A stretch of DNA of 64,000 nt from Dokdonella_A sp040005635 (GTDB lineage: Bacteria; Pseudomonadota; Gammaproteobacteria; Xanthomonadales; Rhodanobacteraceae): NCBI GenBank assembly GCA_040005635.1, contig JBDTYM010000005.1:1-64000 (forward strand), read 5' to 3'. The position numbers and the translations under genes were made by a program. How positions within the stretch are numbered: position 1 is the first letter of the stretch; each line of letters opens with the position of its first letter. Below are positions 50,603 to 59,059 of the stretch, piece by piece. A model generated the notes under the pieces. It worked only from the letters and a program-made list of their open reading frames with translations, did no database searches and was not told the origin of the DNA.

Positions 50603-52051
50603 TTACTGCGCCAGCGAAAGGTCGTCGAGCATGGCCTTGAGGAATCGCGCCGCCTCGCCACCGGTCGCGGCGCGATGGTCGAACGTCACCGACAACGGGA
50701 TCACGCGGTGCGATTCGAAGCCGCCCATCACCGGCGTCATCTGGTGGCGTCCCTTGCCGGCAGCGACGATGGCGACGCAGGGAGGCACCACGATCGGCGT
50801 CGCGTAGCGCCCGGCGAAGACGCCGAAATTCGACAGCGATATCGTGTAGCCCTTGAGTTCTTCCGGCGGGATCGAACGCTGCTCGACCTGCGTGCGCAAG
50901 CGGTTCACCGCAGCGCGCACGCCGACCGCGTCGAGCACGTCGGCGTTGCGCAACGCCGGCACGAACAAGCCGTCCTCGGTATCGACCGCGATGCCGATGT
51001 CGACCTGCGGATGCAAGGTACGCGTGAGGTTTTCGCCGTCGAACCAGGCATTCAACGCGGGCGCGCTCTTGCACGCATGCACCAGCGCGCGGATCAGGCG
51101 AACCGTGATGTCGTTGCCGGGCAGCCAGGCATGGATGTCCGCATCGTCAGCGAGCGTAGTCGGCACGACCTGCGCATGCGCCGCGGCCATCACGCGCGCC
51201 ATGTTGCGGCGTACGCCTTTGAGCTGTTCTGGTTGGCCCGTGGCGTTGACGGTCGGCGGCGTCGTGCGCATCGGCTTGCCGGCGGCGGACAGCGCGGTGC
51301 GCTCGGTGCCCGTGCGGCTCGCAGCAGTCGGTGCGGCAGCGCCGGTCGCGGCGAGCGTGTCGCGCGCTGGAGTCGCAGGGCCCGGCGTGGACGACGAGGC
51401 TCGTCCGGCCTGCGAAGGCGGCGAGGAGCCGCGTGCCGTGCCGGCCGTGGCCGCGTCCTTGACGTCCTTCAGGGTGACCACGTTGTCGGCGCCGCTCGGC
51501 CGCACGCGTGTGAGATCGACGCCGAGTTTTTTCGCCAGCGCGCGTACCGCCGGTACCGCTTTTACGCCGCCGATGGCGGCGGCCTGTTCGGCATGCACGC
51601 GATCGCTGCTCTGCATCGCGCCGACCACGGTGCCTTCGTCGGCGCGGCCGGCGTTGTCGTTCGTGACGATTTCGCCGCCTTCCTCCGAGGCGACGACTCC
51701 GCGGCCGTCCCGCGCTTGCGTGCCGACACTTTTGCCCGTCGCCAACGGCTTCGCGGGCACGTGGTGATGACCGGTCGACTCGGCTTCCGAGCGTTGCGGT
51801 AGGGCGGGATCGAGTTCGAACTCGGCCAACACCGCGCCGGTAGCGATCACGTCGCCGGCGGCGCCATGCACCTTGCTCAATTTTCCCGAGTACGGCGAGG
51901 GCACTTCGACGACCGCCTTCGCGGTTTCCATCGATACCAGCGGCTCGTCGAGTCGGACGCTCGCGCCTTCGGCGACCAGCCACTCGACGATCGTCGCATC
52001 CGGCAGGCCTTCGCCGAGGTCGGGTAGGTGGAATGCTTTGATGTCGGCCAT
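50603..52051 (-). CDS. dihydrolipoamide acyltransferase E2 component
   Basis: 482 residues. The N-terminal lipoyl domain has the lipoylated lysine in SMETAKAVVEVPSPY. A long Ala/Pro/Ser-rich linker and a peripheral-subunit-binding domain (KAVPAVRALAKKLGVDLTRVRPSGADNVVTLKDV) precede the catalytic acyltransferase domain. The usual HRVVDG active-site motif reads HRAATG here: the catalytic His is present but the following Asp is Thr. It is the E2 of a 2-oxo acid dehydrogenase made with E1 alpha and beta encoded upstream; no E3 is present in the window. Confidence 0.92.
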   Translation of the reverse strand: MADIKAFHLPDLGEGLPDATIVEWLVAEGASVRLDEPLVSMETAKAVVEVPSPYSGKLSKVHGAAGDVIATGAVLAEFELDPALPQRSEAESTGHHHVPAKPLATGKSVGTQARDGRGVVASEEGGEIVTNDNAGRADEGTVVGAMQSSDRVHAEQAAAIGGVKAVPAVRALAKKLGVDLTRVRPSGADNVVTLKDVKDAATAGTARGSSPPSQAGRASSSTPGPATPARDTLAATGAAAPTAASRTGTERTALSAAGKPMRTTPPTVNATGQPEQLKGVRRNMARVMAAAHAQVVPTTLADDADIHAWLPGNDITVRLIRALVHACKSAPALNAWFDGENLTRTLHPQVDIGIAVDTEDGLFVPALRNADVLDAVGVRAAVNRLRTQVEQRSIPPEELKGYTISLSNFGVFAGRYATPIVVPPCVAIVAAGKGRHQMTPVMGGFESHRVIPLSVTFDHRAATGGEAARFLKAMLDDLSLAQ

Positions 52052-52091
52052 GAAGAACTCGTCCTTGCGGGCGCCGACGCGGCGACCCGGA

Positions 52092-52448
52092 TCAGTGGAT
52101 ATGCAACGCAATCAGCGCGACCAGCGCCGGTAGCGCCTGCACGAAGAAAATCTTGCGATTGACCGTCCATCCGCCGTACAAGCCGGCAACGATCACGCAG
52201 CAGAGGAAGAAGATTTCGACGTGCCAGCCTTCGCCGCCGAGGGCGAGGCCCCAGATCAGGCCCGCTGCGAGAAAACCGTTGTACAGCCCCTGATTCGCTG
52301 CGAGCGTTTTCGATGCGACGGAGAATTCCGGCGTCATCCGGAACGTCTTGCGCCCATACGGCGTATCCCACAGAAACATCTCGAGCACGAGGAAATACAG
52401 GTGCAGCAGCGCGACCAGGCCGATGAGGATATTGGTGATTGCGTGCAT
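52092..52448 (-). CDS. DUF1304 membrane protein
   Basis: 118 residues, three or four hydrophobic helices (ITNILIGLVALLHLYFLVLEMFLW, then ANQGLYNGFLAAGLIWGLAL, IFFLCCVIVAGLYGGW, FFVQALPALVALIALHI). The NQGLYNGFLA motif is typical of DUF1304. It lies between the E1 beta and E2 genes, 21 bp after the former and 40 bp before the latter, as in other Xanthomonadales. Its function is unknown. Confidence 0.88.
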   Translation of the reverse strand: MHAITNILIGLVALLHLYFLVLEMFLWDTPYGRKTFRMTPEFSVASKTLAANQGLYNGFLAAGLIWGLALGGEGWHVEIFFLCCVIVAGLYGGWTVNRKIFFVQALPALVALIALHIH

Positions 52449-52469
52449 GTTGGTCTCTCGTTCGGGGCG

Positions 52470-53450
52470 CTAGCTCGCCGCCAGCGTGCGCTGCACCGCC
52501 GCGACGATGCGCTCGACGCTCGGCAGGTATTTCATCTCGAGCCGGTACAGCGGGATATGCGTGTCGTATCCGGTCACGCGTTCGACCGGTGCGACGAGAT
52601 CGTAGATTGCTTCACCGGCGAGGCGGGCGGCAATCTCGGCGCCGAAACCGGCCGTGCGCGGCGCCTCGTGCACGATCACGCAGCGGCCGGTCTTCCTGAC
52701 CGATTCGTGGATCGTGTCGAAGTCGAGCGGCTTCAGCGTCGCGACATCGATGACCTCGGCGCTGATGCCTTGCTCGGCCAATGCATCGGCCGCTTCCAAT
52801 GTCTCTTTCACTTGCGCGCCCCAGGTCACCAGGGTCACGTCACCTCCATCGCGCAGCACGAAACAGACATCCAGCGGCAGCGCCTCGCCGTCGTCGGCGA
52901 CTTCTTCCTTGTACTGGCGATAGATGCGCTTGGGCTCGAAGAACATCACCGGGTCGGGATCGCGGATCGCGGCGAGCAGTAGTCCATATGCGCGCCCCGG
53001 CGACGATGGCATCACCACGCGCAAACCCGGAATGTTGGTGAACAGCGACTCGTTCGCCTCCGAATGATGCTCTGGAGCGCGGATGCCACCACCCCAGGGA
53101 GCGCGGAACACAGCGGGGCAGGTGAGCCGGCCGCGTGTGCGCGTGCGCATGCGTGCGGCATGGCAGGCGATGTGTTCCATCATCGGGTAGATGAAGCCTT
53201 CAAACTGCGCCTCCGCGACCGGCCGCATGCCTTGCGCGGCCATGCCGACCGTGAGGCCGGCGATCGAGGCCTCGTCGAGCGGCGTGTCGATGACGCGATC
53301 GGCGCCGAACTTTTCCTGCAGGCCCTGGGTAGCGCGGAACACGCCGCCGTTGACGCCGACATCCTCGCCGAGCACGACGACGCTGGGGTCGATGCGCATC
53401 TCGTAGGCGAGCGCCTGGGTGACCGCTTCGATGAGGGTGATCTGTGCCAT
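52470..53450 (-). CDS. 2-oxo acid dehydrogenase E1 beta subunit
   Basis: 326 residues. Contains VVVLGEDVGVNGGVFRATQGLQEKFG and YPMMEHIACHAARMRTRTRGRLTCPAVFRAPWGGG, with EAPRTAGFGAEIAARL in the C-terminal half, all of the E1 beta transketolase family. With E1 alpha it decarboxylates a 2-oxo acid using thiamine pyrophosphate. In Xanthomonads this cluster is usually annotated as pyruvate dehydrogenase-type but is closer to the branched-chain (Bkd) layout. The start is the ATG at 53450; the ribosome binding site is weak. Confidence 0.93.
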   Translation of the reverse strand: MAQITLIEAVTQALAYEMRIDPSVVVLGEDVGVNGGVFRATQGLQEKFGADRVIDTPLDEASIAGLTVGMAAQGMRPVAEAQFEGFIYPMMEHIACHAARMRTRTRGRLTCPAVFRAPWGGGIRAPEHHSEANESLFTNIPGLRVVMPSSPGRAYGLLLAAIRDPDPVMFFEPKRIYRQYKEEVADDGEALPLDVCFVLRDGGDVTLVTWGAQVKETLEAADALAEQGISAEVIDVATLKPLDFDTIHESVRKTGRCVIVHEAPRTAGFGAEIAARLAGEAIYDLVAPVERVTGYDTHIPLYRLEMKYLPSVERIVAAVQRTLAAS

Positions 53451-53511
53451 GTCGGATAGTGATTGTCTGCGATGAATGAAGGATTGGCGTGCAGCGTAGC
53501 GCTCGTGCGTG

Positions 53512-54588
53512 CTAAGCGTGCTTTTCCCGCGCCAGCACTTCGGCCTTCTGGGCTGCAAGCTCCGCGGTCAGTTCGGCATGCGTGAAATCGAACATCGCCT
53601 CGACCGTTTGCGACTTGGTGTCGAGATACGCATTGACCTCGATATCGACCTTCGCCGCGCAATCGGCCTTCCAGTCCTCCTCTTCTTTCTCGGTCCACGC
53701 GTTCAGCGACATCAAGTAAGCCTTGATGCGCTTCATCGGCTCACGCTGCCAGGCTTCCTTGACCTCGGCATCGGGGCGGTAACGGCGCGCGTCGTCGGCG
53801 GTGGTGTGGTCGGACAGCCGGTACGTGACCGCCTCGATCACCATGCCGCCATGGCCATGGCGCGCGCGCTTCACCGCGTGGTCCATCGCCGCGCGCATCG
53901 CGATCAGGTCGTTGCCGTCGACTTGCAGGCATTCCAGACCCGCCGCGATGCCCTTTTGTGCCAGCGTCTTCGCGGCGGTCTGCGCGCTGCGCGGCACCGA
54001 GATCGCCCACTGGTTGTTGACGATGACGACGACCAGCGGCAGCTTCATCGCGCCGGCAACATTGATCGCGCCGTAGAAATCACCCTTGGACGAACTGCCG
54101 TCGCCGATCACGGTGACCGCGACGCGTGGTTCCTTGCGCACCTTGAACGCGAGCGCGGCGCCGGCGGCATGCAGGGCCTGCGTCGCGATCGGTACGCACC
54201 AGGCAAAATCATGTGCCGGGCCCGAGAAATCGCTGCCGCGCTCGTCGCCACCCCAGTACAGCAGGACCTCGCGCGGCTTCACGCCGCGATAGAACTGTGC
54301 GCCGTACTCGCGGTACATCGGCGCGAATACGTCGTCTTCCTGCATCGCACTGCCGATCGCGACGTGGGCGGCTTCGTGGCCGAGGCAGGACGCGTACGTG
54401 CCGAGCTTGCCGGTGCGCTGCAGCGCGACCGCCTTGGCGTCGAACACGCGCACGTACAGCATCAACTTATACAGTTCCACAAGTTGCCGGACGTCGCGGG
54501 CGATCGCGGGCAGATCGTCGCGCACGAGCTTGCCGTCCGCGTCAAGGTATTGGAGGAACTCGATTTCGAAAGTGGCGGCGATGGACAA
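53512..54588 (-). CDS. pdhA: 2-oxo acid dehydrogenase E1 alpha subunit (PdhA/Bkd type)
   Basis: 358 residues. Start is a TTG at 54588 with CCGGAGG 5 nt upstream, which gives the expected N-terminus (M)SIAATFEIEFLQYLDADGKLVRDDLP. The thiamine pyrophosphate motif GDGSSSKGDFYGAINVAGAMKLPLVVVIVNNQWAISVP is intact, as is YREYGAQFYRGVKPREVLLYWGGDERG. It is first in an E1alpha-E1beta-DUF1304-E2 unit. The assignment between pyruvate and branched-chain substrates is open. Confidence 0.9.
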   Translation of the reverse strand: MSIAATFEIEFLQYLDADGKLVRDDLPAIARDVRQLVELYKLMLYVRVFDAKAVALQRTGKLGTYASCLGHEAAHVAIGSAMQEDDVFAPMYREYGAQFYRGVKPREVLLYWGGDERGSDFSGPAHDFAWCVPIATQALHAAGAALAFKVRKEPRVAVTVIGDGSSSKGDFYGAINVAGAMKLPLVVVIVNNQWAISVPRSAQTAAKTLAQKGIAAGLECLQVDGNDLIAMRAAMDHAVKRARHGHGGMVIEAVTYRLSDHTTADDARRYRPDAEVKEAWQREPMKRIKAYLMSLNAWTEKEEEDWKADCAAKVDIEVNAYLDTKSQTVEAMFDFTHAELTAELAAQKAEVLAREKHA

Positions 54589-54809
54589 GAAAGCCTCCGG
54601 AGCGGCGCCGCGACAAGCGCGCGCATCAGAACAGGGCGGACCAGGGGATGCCGGCTGGGCGGTGGGGCGAGCGCATGGCGGCGGTCGACATCCATTCGGA
54701 TTGCGAAACCGAAACAGTAAGCAAGACCACCCCGCGTTCGCAAGGCCCGACGCAACATCGCCCGCCACCCTGCGGGTTAAACTGTGGTCTTCCCGTTTGT
54801 GACATCGCG

Positions 54810-55670
54810 ATGAACGAAACGCCGAACCTGCGTCCGCTCGAACACGAGATCGAACTCGACCTGCACGACCGCACCACCTATGGCGGCTACCTGCATCTCG
54901 ACACCCTGCTGTCCGCCCAGCAACCGCTCAGCGATCCGCCGTTGCACGATGAAATGCTGTTCATCATCCAGCACCAGGTCGCGGAACTGTGGATGAAGTT
55001 GCTGGTCCACGAATTGCGCGCCGCGGTGCTGAGCCTCACGCATGACGACGTCGACGCGGCCCTGAAGATCCTCGCGCGCGTGAAGCAGGTGCAGCGCCAG
55101 TTGTTCGAGCAGTGGGCCGTGCTGGAGACGCTGACGCCGAGCGAATACATGCAGTTCCGGCCGGTGCTGGGGCCGTCATCGGGCTTCCAGTCGCTGCAGT
55201 ATCGCCTGGTTGAGTTTCTGCTCGGCAACAAGAACGCCGGCATGTTGAAGGTATTCGACTACGATCCGGCCGCGCAGGCGATACTGCGCGCGCAGCTCGA
55301 GGCACCGAGCTTGTACGACGAGTTCCTGCGCTACCTCGCACGGCGTGGGCACGCGGTGCCATCCGCCTGTCTGGATCGCGACGTCACGCAGCCTCATGCG
55401 CGGGTCGACGCGCTGGTGCCGGTGTTCAAACGCATCTACGAAAACGCGCGCGAATTCTGGCCGGAGTATCACCTGTGCGAGCAGTTGGTCGATGTCGAGG
55501 AAAGCTTCCAGCTGTGGCGCTTCCGCCACATGAAGACGGTCGAGCGCATCATTGGCTACCGGCGCGGCACCGGCGGTTCGTCCGGTGTCGCGTTTCTGAA
55601 GCGGGCGCTCGAGCTGACCTTCTTTCCGGAACTGCTCGAGGTGCGCACGGTGATCGGAGACGCGTCCTGA
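54810..55670 (+). CDS. kynA: tryptophan 2,3-dioxygenase
   Basis: 286 residues. It opens the indole ring of tryptophan to N-formylkynurenine with a heme cofactor. Landmarks are LDLHDRTTYGGYLHLDTLLSAQQPLS, HDEMLFIIQHQVAELWMKLLVHEL, SGFQSLQYRLVEFLLGNKN and the heme-His region LWRFRHMKTVERIIGYRRGTGGSSGVAFLKRAL. No other kynurenine gene is adjacent in the window. The ribosome binding site is weak. The 54589-54809 gap upstream shows no gene. Confidence 0.96.
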   Translation: MNETPNLRPLEHEIELDLHDRTTYGGYLHLDTLLSAQQPLSDPPLHDEMLFIIQHQVAELWMKLLVHELRAAVLSLTHDDVDAALKILARVKQVQRQLFEQWAVLETLTPSEYMQFRPVLGPSSGFQSLQYRLVEFLLGNKNAGMLKVFDYDPAAQAILRAQLEAPSLYDEFLRYLARRGHAVPSACLDRDVTQPHARVDALVPVFKRIYENAREFWPEYHLCEQLVDVEESFQLWRFRHMKTVERIIGYRRGTGGSSGVAFLKRALELTFFPELLEVRTVIGDAS

Positions 55671-55803
55671 TGCCGCGCTGCGGCAAGGGTCGCGTTTGAC
55701 TCGTGGAGAAGTTGCGGTTACACGTTGCAACGCTCGGCGCAGCGATTTTCCGTGTGCGTAGCAGCAGTTCCCGCCACCCATCCAGTTCCCGGGGAGATAG
55801 CGC

Positions 55804-57315
55804 ATGAGCGGTCCGGCCAACCCGCCCGTCAACAGCACACCCATTCCGCAGTTTCCAGAGCGCCTCGGTCATCCGGCGCCGCTGTGGATGCTGTTCATGA
55901 CCGAATTCTGGGAACGCTTCGCGTTCTACGGAATGCGCTGGGCGCTGACGCTCTACATCGTCGCCCAGTTTTACGGCGGGTCGGGCACCGGCGAAGCACC
56001 GGCCAATGACGTTTATGGCGCCTACCTCGCATTGATCTACGCCGCGTCATTGTTCGGCGGCTATGCCGCCGACCAGCTGATCGGCTACCAGCGTTCAATC
56101 CTGATCGGCGCGGTGATCATGGCCTCGGGCTTGTTCGTGATCATGGTGCCGAATCAGGACATCTTCCTGTTCGGGCTGGCGCTCGTGATCGTCGGCAACG
56201 GTTTGTTCAAGCCGAACATCTCGACCATGGTCGGCCAGCTCTACGCGCAGGACGATCGCCGGCGCGACGCTGGCTTCACGATCTTTTACATGGGCATCAA
56301 CCTCGGCGGCTTCCTGTCGCCGATCGTGACCGGCTGGCTCGCCAGCATCATCACGCACACCCCGATGCAGCAGAACTACAAGGTCGTGTTCTTCGCTTCC
56401 GGCGTCGGCATGATCCTCAGCTTCGCCTGGTTCTGGTTCGGGCGCCGCCAGCTTCACGGCATCGGCCGACCGCCCGTGGAGGTACCCGCCAAGCGCGCGC
56501 TCGGCATCGTGTTGCTTGCGGCGGCAGTTGGCGTGCCGCTGGTGTATTTCCTGTTGGCCAAGCTCGGCGCGGATGCGCTGGTCTGGATTCTCGGCGCGCT
56601 GTTCGTCGGCCTCGGTGTGATGCTGCTGGTCGAGGGCATTCGCGAGGGTACGGTTGCGCGCGATCGCGTCATCGCGATGCTGATCATCTTCGTGTTCAAC
56701 GCGTTGTTCTGGATGTTCTTCGAGCAGGCCGGCAGCTCGTTCAACTTTCTTGCGCAGAACATCGTCCAGCGCATGTTCGGCAGCTGGGAATTTCCGGTCG
56801 CCTGGTTCCAGTCGGTGAATTCACTGGCGATCATCGGCCTCGCACCGTTGATCGCGGCAATCTGGGTCTGGATGGGCAAGCGCAATACCGAACCTTCGAT
56901 CCCGCGCAAGTTCGGTCTCGGCCTGATCGGCAATGGGCTTGCCTTCCTGTTGCTGATGTATGCGCTCACCTACCTCGTCGATGCGCAGAGCAAGATTCCT
57001 TTCTGGACGCTGTTCATGGTCTACGTGATCCAGTCGGTCGGCGAGCTGTGTCTGTCACCGGTCGGACTGTCGATGGTGACCAAGCTGGCGCCGCGGCGCT
57101 TCGTCGGTTTCGCGATGGGGGGTTGGTTCCTCTCGATCGCCAATGGCAACAATCTTTCCGGAAAGTTTGCTGCCTGGGTCAGTGGCGACACCGGCATGAC
57201 CACCGGTTCCGCACTCAGCGGCTACACGATGGGTTTCTGGGCTCTGGTCGGAGCCGGCGTGCTGTTGTTCCTGATCGCGCCGCTGATCAATCGCCTGATG
57301 CACGGGGTGAAATGA
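55804..57315 (+). CDS. POT family proton-dependent peptide transporter
   Basis: 503 residues, a 12-helix-plus MFS permease. The POT/PTR signature ExxERFxxYG is present as EFWERFAFYGMRW (residues 34-46), and the family pattern FTIFYMGINLGGFLSPIVTGWLAS follows in the middle. It imports di- and tripeptides. A GGGGAGATAG ribosome binding site precedes the ATG. It follows kynA on the same strand by 133 bp and converges with the MarR gene. Confidence 0.95.
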   Translation: MSGPANPPVNSTPIPQFPERLGHPAPLWMLFMTEFWERFAFYGMRWALTLYIVAQFYGGSGTGEAPANDVYGAYLALIYAASLFGGYAADQLIGYQRSILIGAVIMASGLFVIMVPNQDIFLFGLALVIVGNGLFKPNISTMVGQLYAQDDRRRDAGFTIFYMGINLGGFLSPIVTGWLASIITHTPMQQNYKVVFFASGVGMILSFAWFWFGRRQLHGIGRPPVEVPAKRALGIVLLAAAVGVPLVYFLLAKLGADALVWILGALFVGLGVMLLVEGIREGTVARDRVIAMLIIFVFNALFWMFFEQAGSSFNFLAQNIVQRMFGSWEFPVAWFQSVNSLAIIGLAPLIAAIWVWMGKRNTEPSIPRKFGLGLIGNGLAFLLLMYALTYLVDAQSKIPFWTLFMVYVIQSVGELCLSPVGLSMVTKLAPRRFVGFAMGGWFLSIANGNNLSGKFAAWVSGDTGMTTGSALSGYTMGFWALVGAGVLLFLIAPLINRLMHGVK

Positions 57316-57321
57316 CGACGC

Positions 57322-57346
57322 TGTGAGCGGCGAGTTACCGCTCACA
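57322..57346. terminator. terminator-like hairpin between convergent genes
   Basis: TGTGAGCGG and CCGCTCACA, perfect 9-bp arms with a 7-nt loop. It sits between the POT stop and the marR stop, which it overlaps. No T run follows on either strand. Confidence 0.5.
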
Positions 57347-57782
57347 GGGGCGCCAGCTTGTCGAGGATGCGCGTCAACACCTTGCGCTCCTCGACGTCGA
57401 GCAGCGCAAGCATCTCGCGTTCATGCACGCGAGCCAGCGGCGCGACGACATCGTGGATCTTCCAACCCTTGGCGGACAGCAGCAGCACGGAACGGCGCTT
57501 GTCGCCGTCGTGAATGCGGCGGACGACGCGTTTGGCAGCGACCAGGCGCGCCAGCGCGCGACTGACGGCGACCTTGTCCATTTCGGTGCGCTCGGCGACG
57601 TCGCGCGCGGACAGGCCGTGGCCGTCGAAGCGGGCCAGCACGGCAATCACGCGCCATTCCGTCATCGAGAGGTCGAAGCGATCCTGGTACTCGCGGGCAA
57701 TCGCCTGGCTGACGCGGTTCGACAGGATCGACAAGCGATAGGGCAGGAAGCGTTCGAGTTCGAGCGGCGTGTGGTCGGGCAT
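57342..57782 (-). CDS. MarR family transcriptional regulator
   Basis: 146 residues. Winged-helix core: LSMTEWRVIAVLARFDGHGLSARDVAERTEMDKVAVSRALARLVAAKRVVRRIHDGDKRRSVLLLSAKG. I place the start at the ATG at 57782, which keeps the operator palindrome (57803-57820) non-coding; an in-frame ATG 13 codons upstream would put the operator inside the gene. It is divergent from hppD, whose promoter carries that palindrome, so it probably represses the tyrosine-degradation operon in response to an aromatic acid. Confidence 0.92.
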   Translation of the reverse strand: MPDHTPLELERFLPYRLSILSNRVSQAIAREYQDRFDLSMTEWRVIAVLARFDGHGLSARDVAERTEMDKVAVSRALARLVAAKRVVRRIHDGDKRRSVLLLSAKGWKIHDVVAPLARVHEREMLALLDVEERKVLTRILDKLAPL

Positions 57783-57795
57783 ATGGCACTGTACC

Positions 57796-57824
57796 TTGCA
57801 AATGGTTTCACTTGAAACCATAAT
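57796..57824 (+). promoter_or_regulatory. hppD promoter with MarR operator in the spacer
   Basis: TTGCAA (57796-57801), 17-bp spacer and CATAAT (57819-57824). The spacer is nearly filled by the palindrome TGGTTTCA-CT-TGAAACCA (57803-57820, 8-bp perfect arms). This lies between the divergent marR and hppD genes, a classic layout for repressor control. Confidence 0.65.
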
Positions 57825-57928
57825 TTATGCGATCGCCGGTGATCGCGCAAAGCCAGTTGCGGCCATCCATGGCTGCAGGTTGCAGGAGCAGCGCGACTTT
57901 CTCGGCGCCCAGCTCATTGGAGAAAGCC

Positions 57929-59017
57929 ATGAACGCCCAGCCCAACCTCGGCATGCAGGTCACCACGTTCGACAACCCGATGGGAGTCGATGGTTTCGAG
58001 TTCGTCGAGTTCGCCGCGCCGGATCCGCGCCTGCTGCACGACTTGTTTCCCAAGCTCGGTTTCAGCGTGGTCGCGAAGCATCGCTCCAAGCGGATTACCC
58101 TGTATCGCCAGGGCCAGTGCAATTTCCTGGTCAACGAGGAAGCGGATTCGTTCGCAGCGGATTTCGCCGCGCAGCACGGCCCCAGCGCCTGCGGCTTCGC
58201 GATCCGCTTCAAGAAGCCGGCGACCGAGGTATTGCAGGCGACGCTTGCGAACGGTGCCGAGGAGATCACGCACAAGGCGTCGAGCAAGGCCGTCGCCGTG
58301 CCGGTCATCAAGGGCATCGGCGACTGCATGCTGTATCTGGTCGATCGCTATGGCGACAAGGGTGAAATCTACGAGGACGAGTTCGATTACCTGCCGGGCG
58401 TAGAGCGCAACCCGAAGGGATTCGGACTGACCTTCATCGATCACCTGACCCACAATCTGTACTTCGGCAACATGGCGCAGTGGGCGGGCTACTACGAGCG
58501 CCTGTTCAATTTCCGCGAGATCCGCTACTTCGACATCAAAGGCAGCAAGACCGGCCTCGTCTCGAAGGCGATGACCGCGCCGGACGGCCTGGTGCGGATT
58601 CCGCTGAACGAATCGTCGGACGCGAAGTCGCAGATCAACGAATACCTCAACGAGTACAAAGGCGAGGGGATCCAGCATATCGCCTGTTTCACCGACACCA
58701 TCTACGAGACGGTCGAGGCGATGCGTGCGACCGGCGTGGCCTTCCTCGATACGCCGGATAGCTATTACGAAGTCGTCGACGTGCGCGTGCCGAACCACGG
58801 TGAAGACGTGCCGCGTCTGGCCCGCAACAAGATCCTGATCGATGCCGACGTCGAAACCAAGCAGCGCAAACTTCTGCAGATCTTCACGCAGAACAGCGTT
58901 GGTCCGATCTTTTTCGAGATCATCCAGCGCAAGGGCAACGAAGGCTTCGGCGAGGGCAATTTCCAGGCGTTGTTCGAGTCGATCGAGCGCGACCAGATGC
59001 GCCGCGGCGTGCTCTAG
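57929..59017 (+). CDS. hppD: 4-hydroxyphenylpyruvate dioxygenase
   Basis: 362 residues from the ATG at 57929, with GGAGAAAGCC immediately upstream. It converts 4-hydroxyphenylpyruvate to homogentisate with non-heme iron. The three iron ligands are seen in FIDHLTHNLY, GIQHIACFTD and FFEIIQRKG, and the C-terminus GFGEGNFQALFESIERDQMRRGVL is typical. It leads the tyrosine pathway genes hmgA, fumarylacetoacetase and maiA. Confidence 0.97.
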   Translation: MNAQPNLGMQVTTFDNPMGVDGFEFVEFAAPDPRLLHDLFPKLGFSVVAKHRSKRITLYRQGQCNFLVNEEADSFAADFAAQHGPSACGFAIRFKKPATEVLQATLANGAEEITHKASSKAVAVPVIKGIGDCMLYLVDRYGDKGEIYEDEFDYLPGVERNPKGFGLTFIDHLTHNLYFGNMAQWAGYYERLFNFREIRYFDIKGSKTGLVSKAMTAPDGLVRIPLNESSDAKSQINEYLNEYKGEGIQHIACFTDTIYETVEAMRATGVAFLDTPDSYYEVVDVRVPNHGEDVPRLARNKILIDADVETKQRKLLQIFTQNSVGPIFFEIIQRKGNEGFGEGNFQALFESIERDQMRRGVL

Positions 59018-59059
59018 CATCGACGTGTGCCCAGCGTCTTCGGTCAGCGGGAGCAAGTG

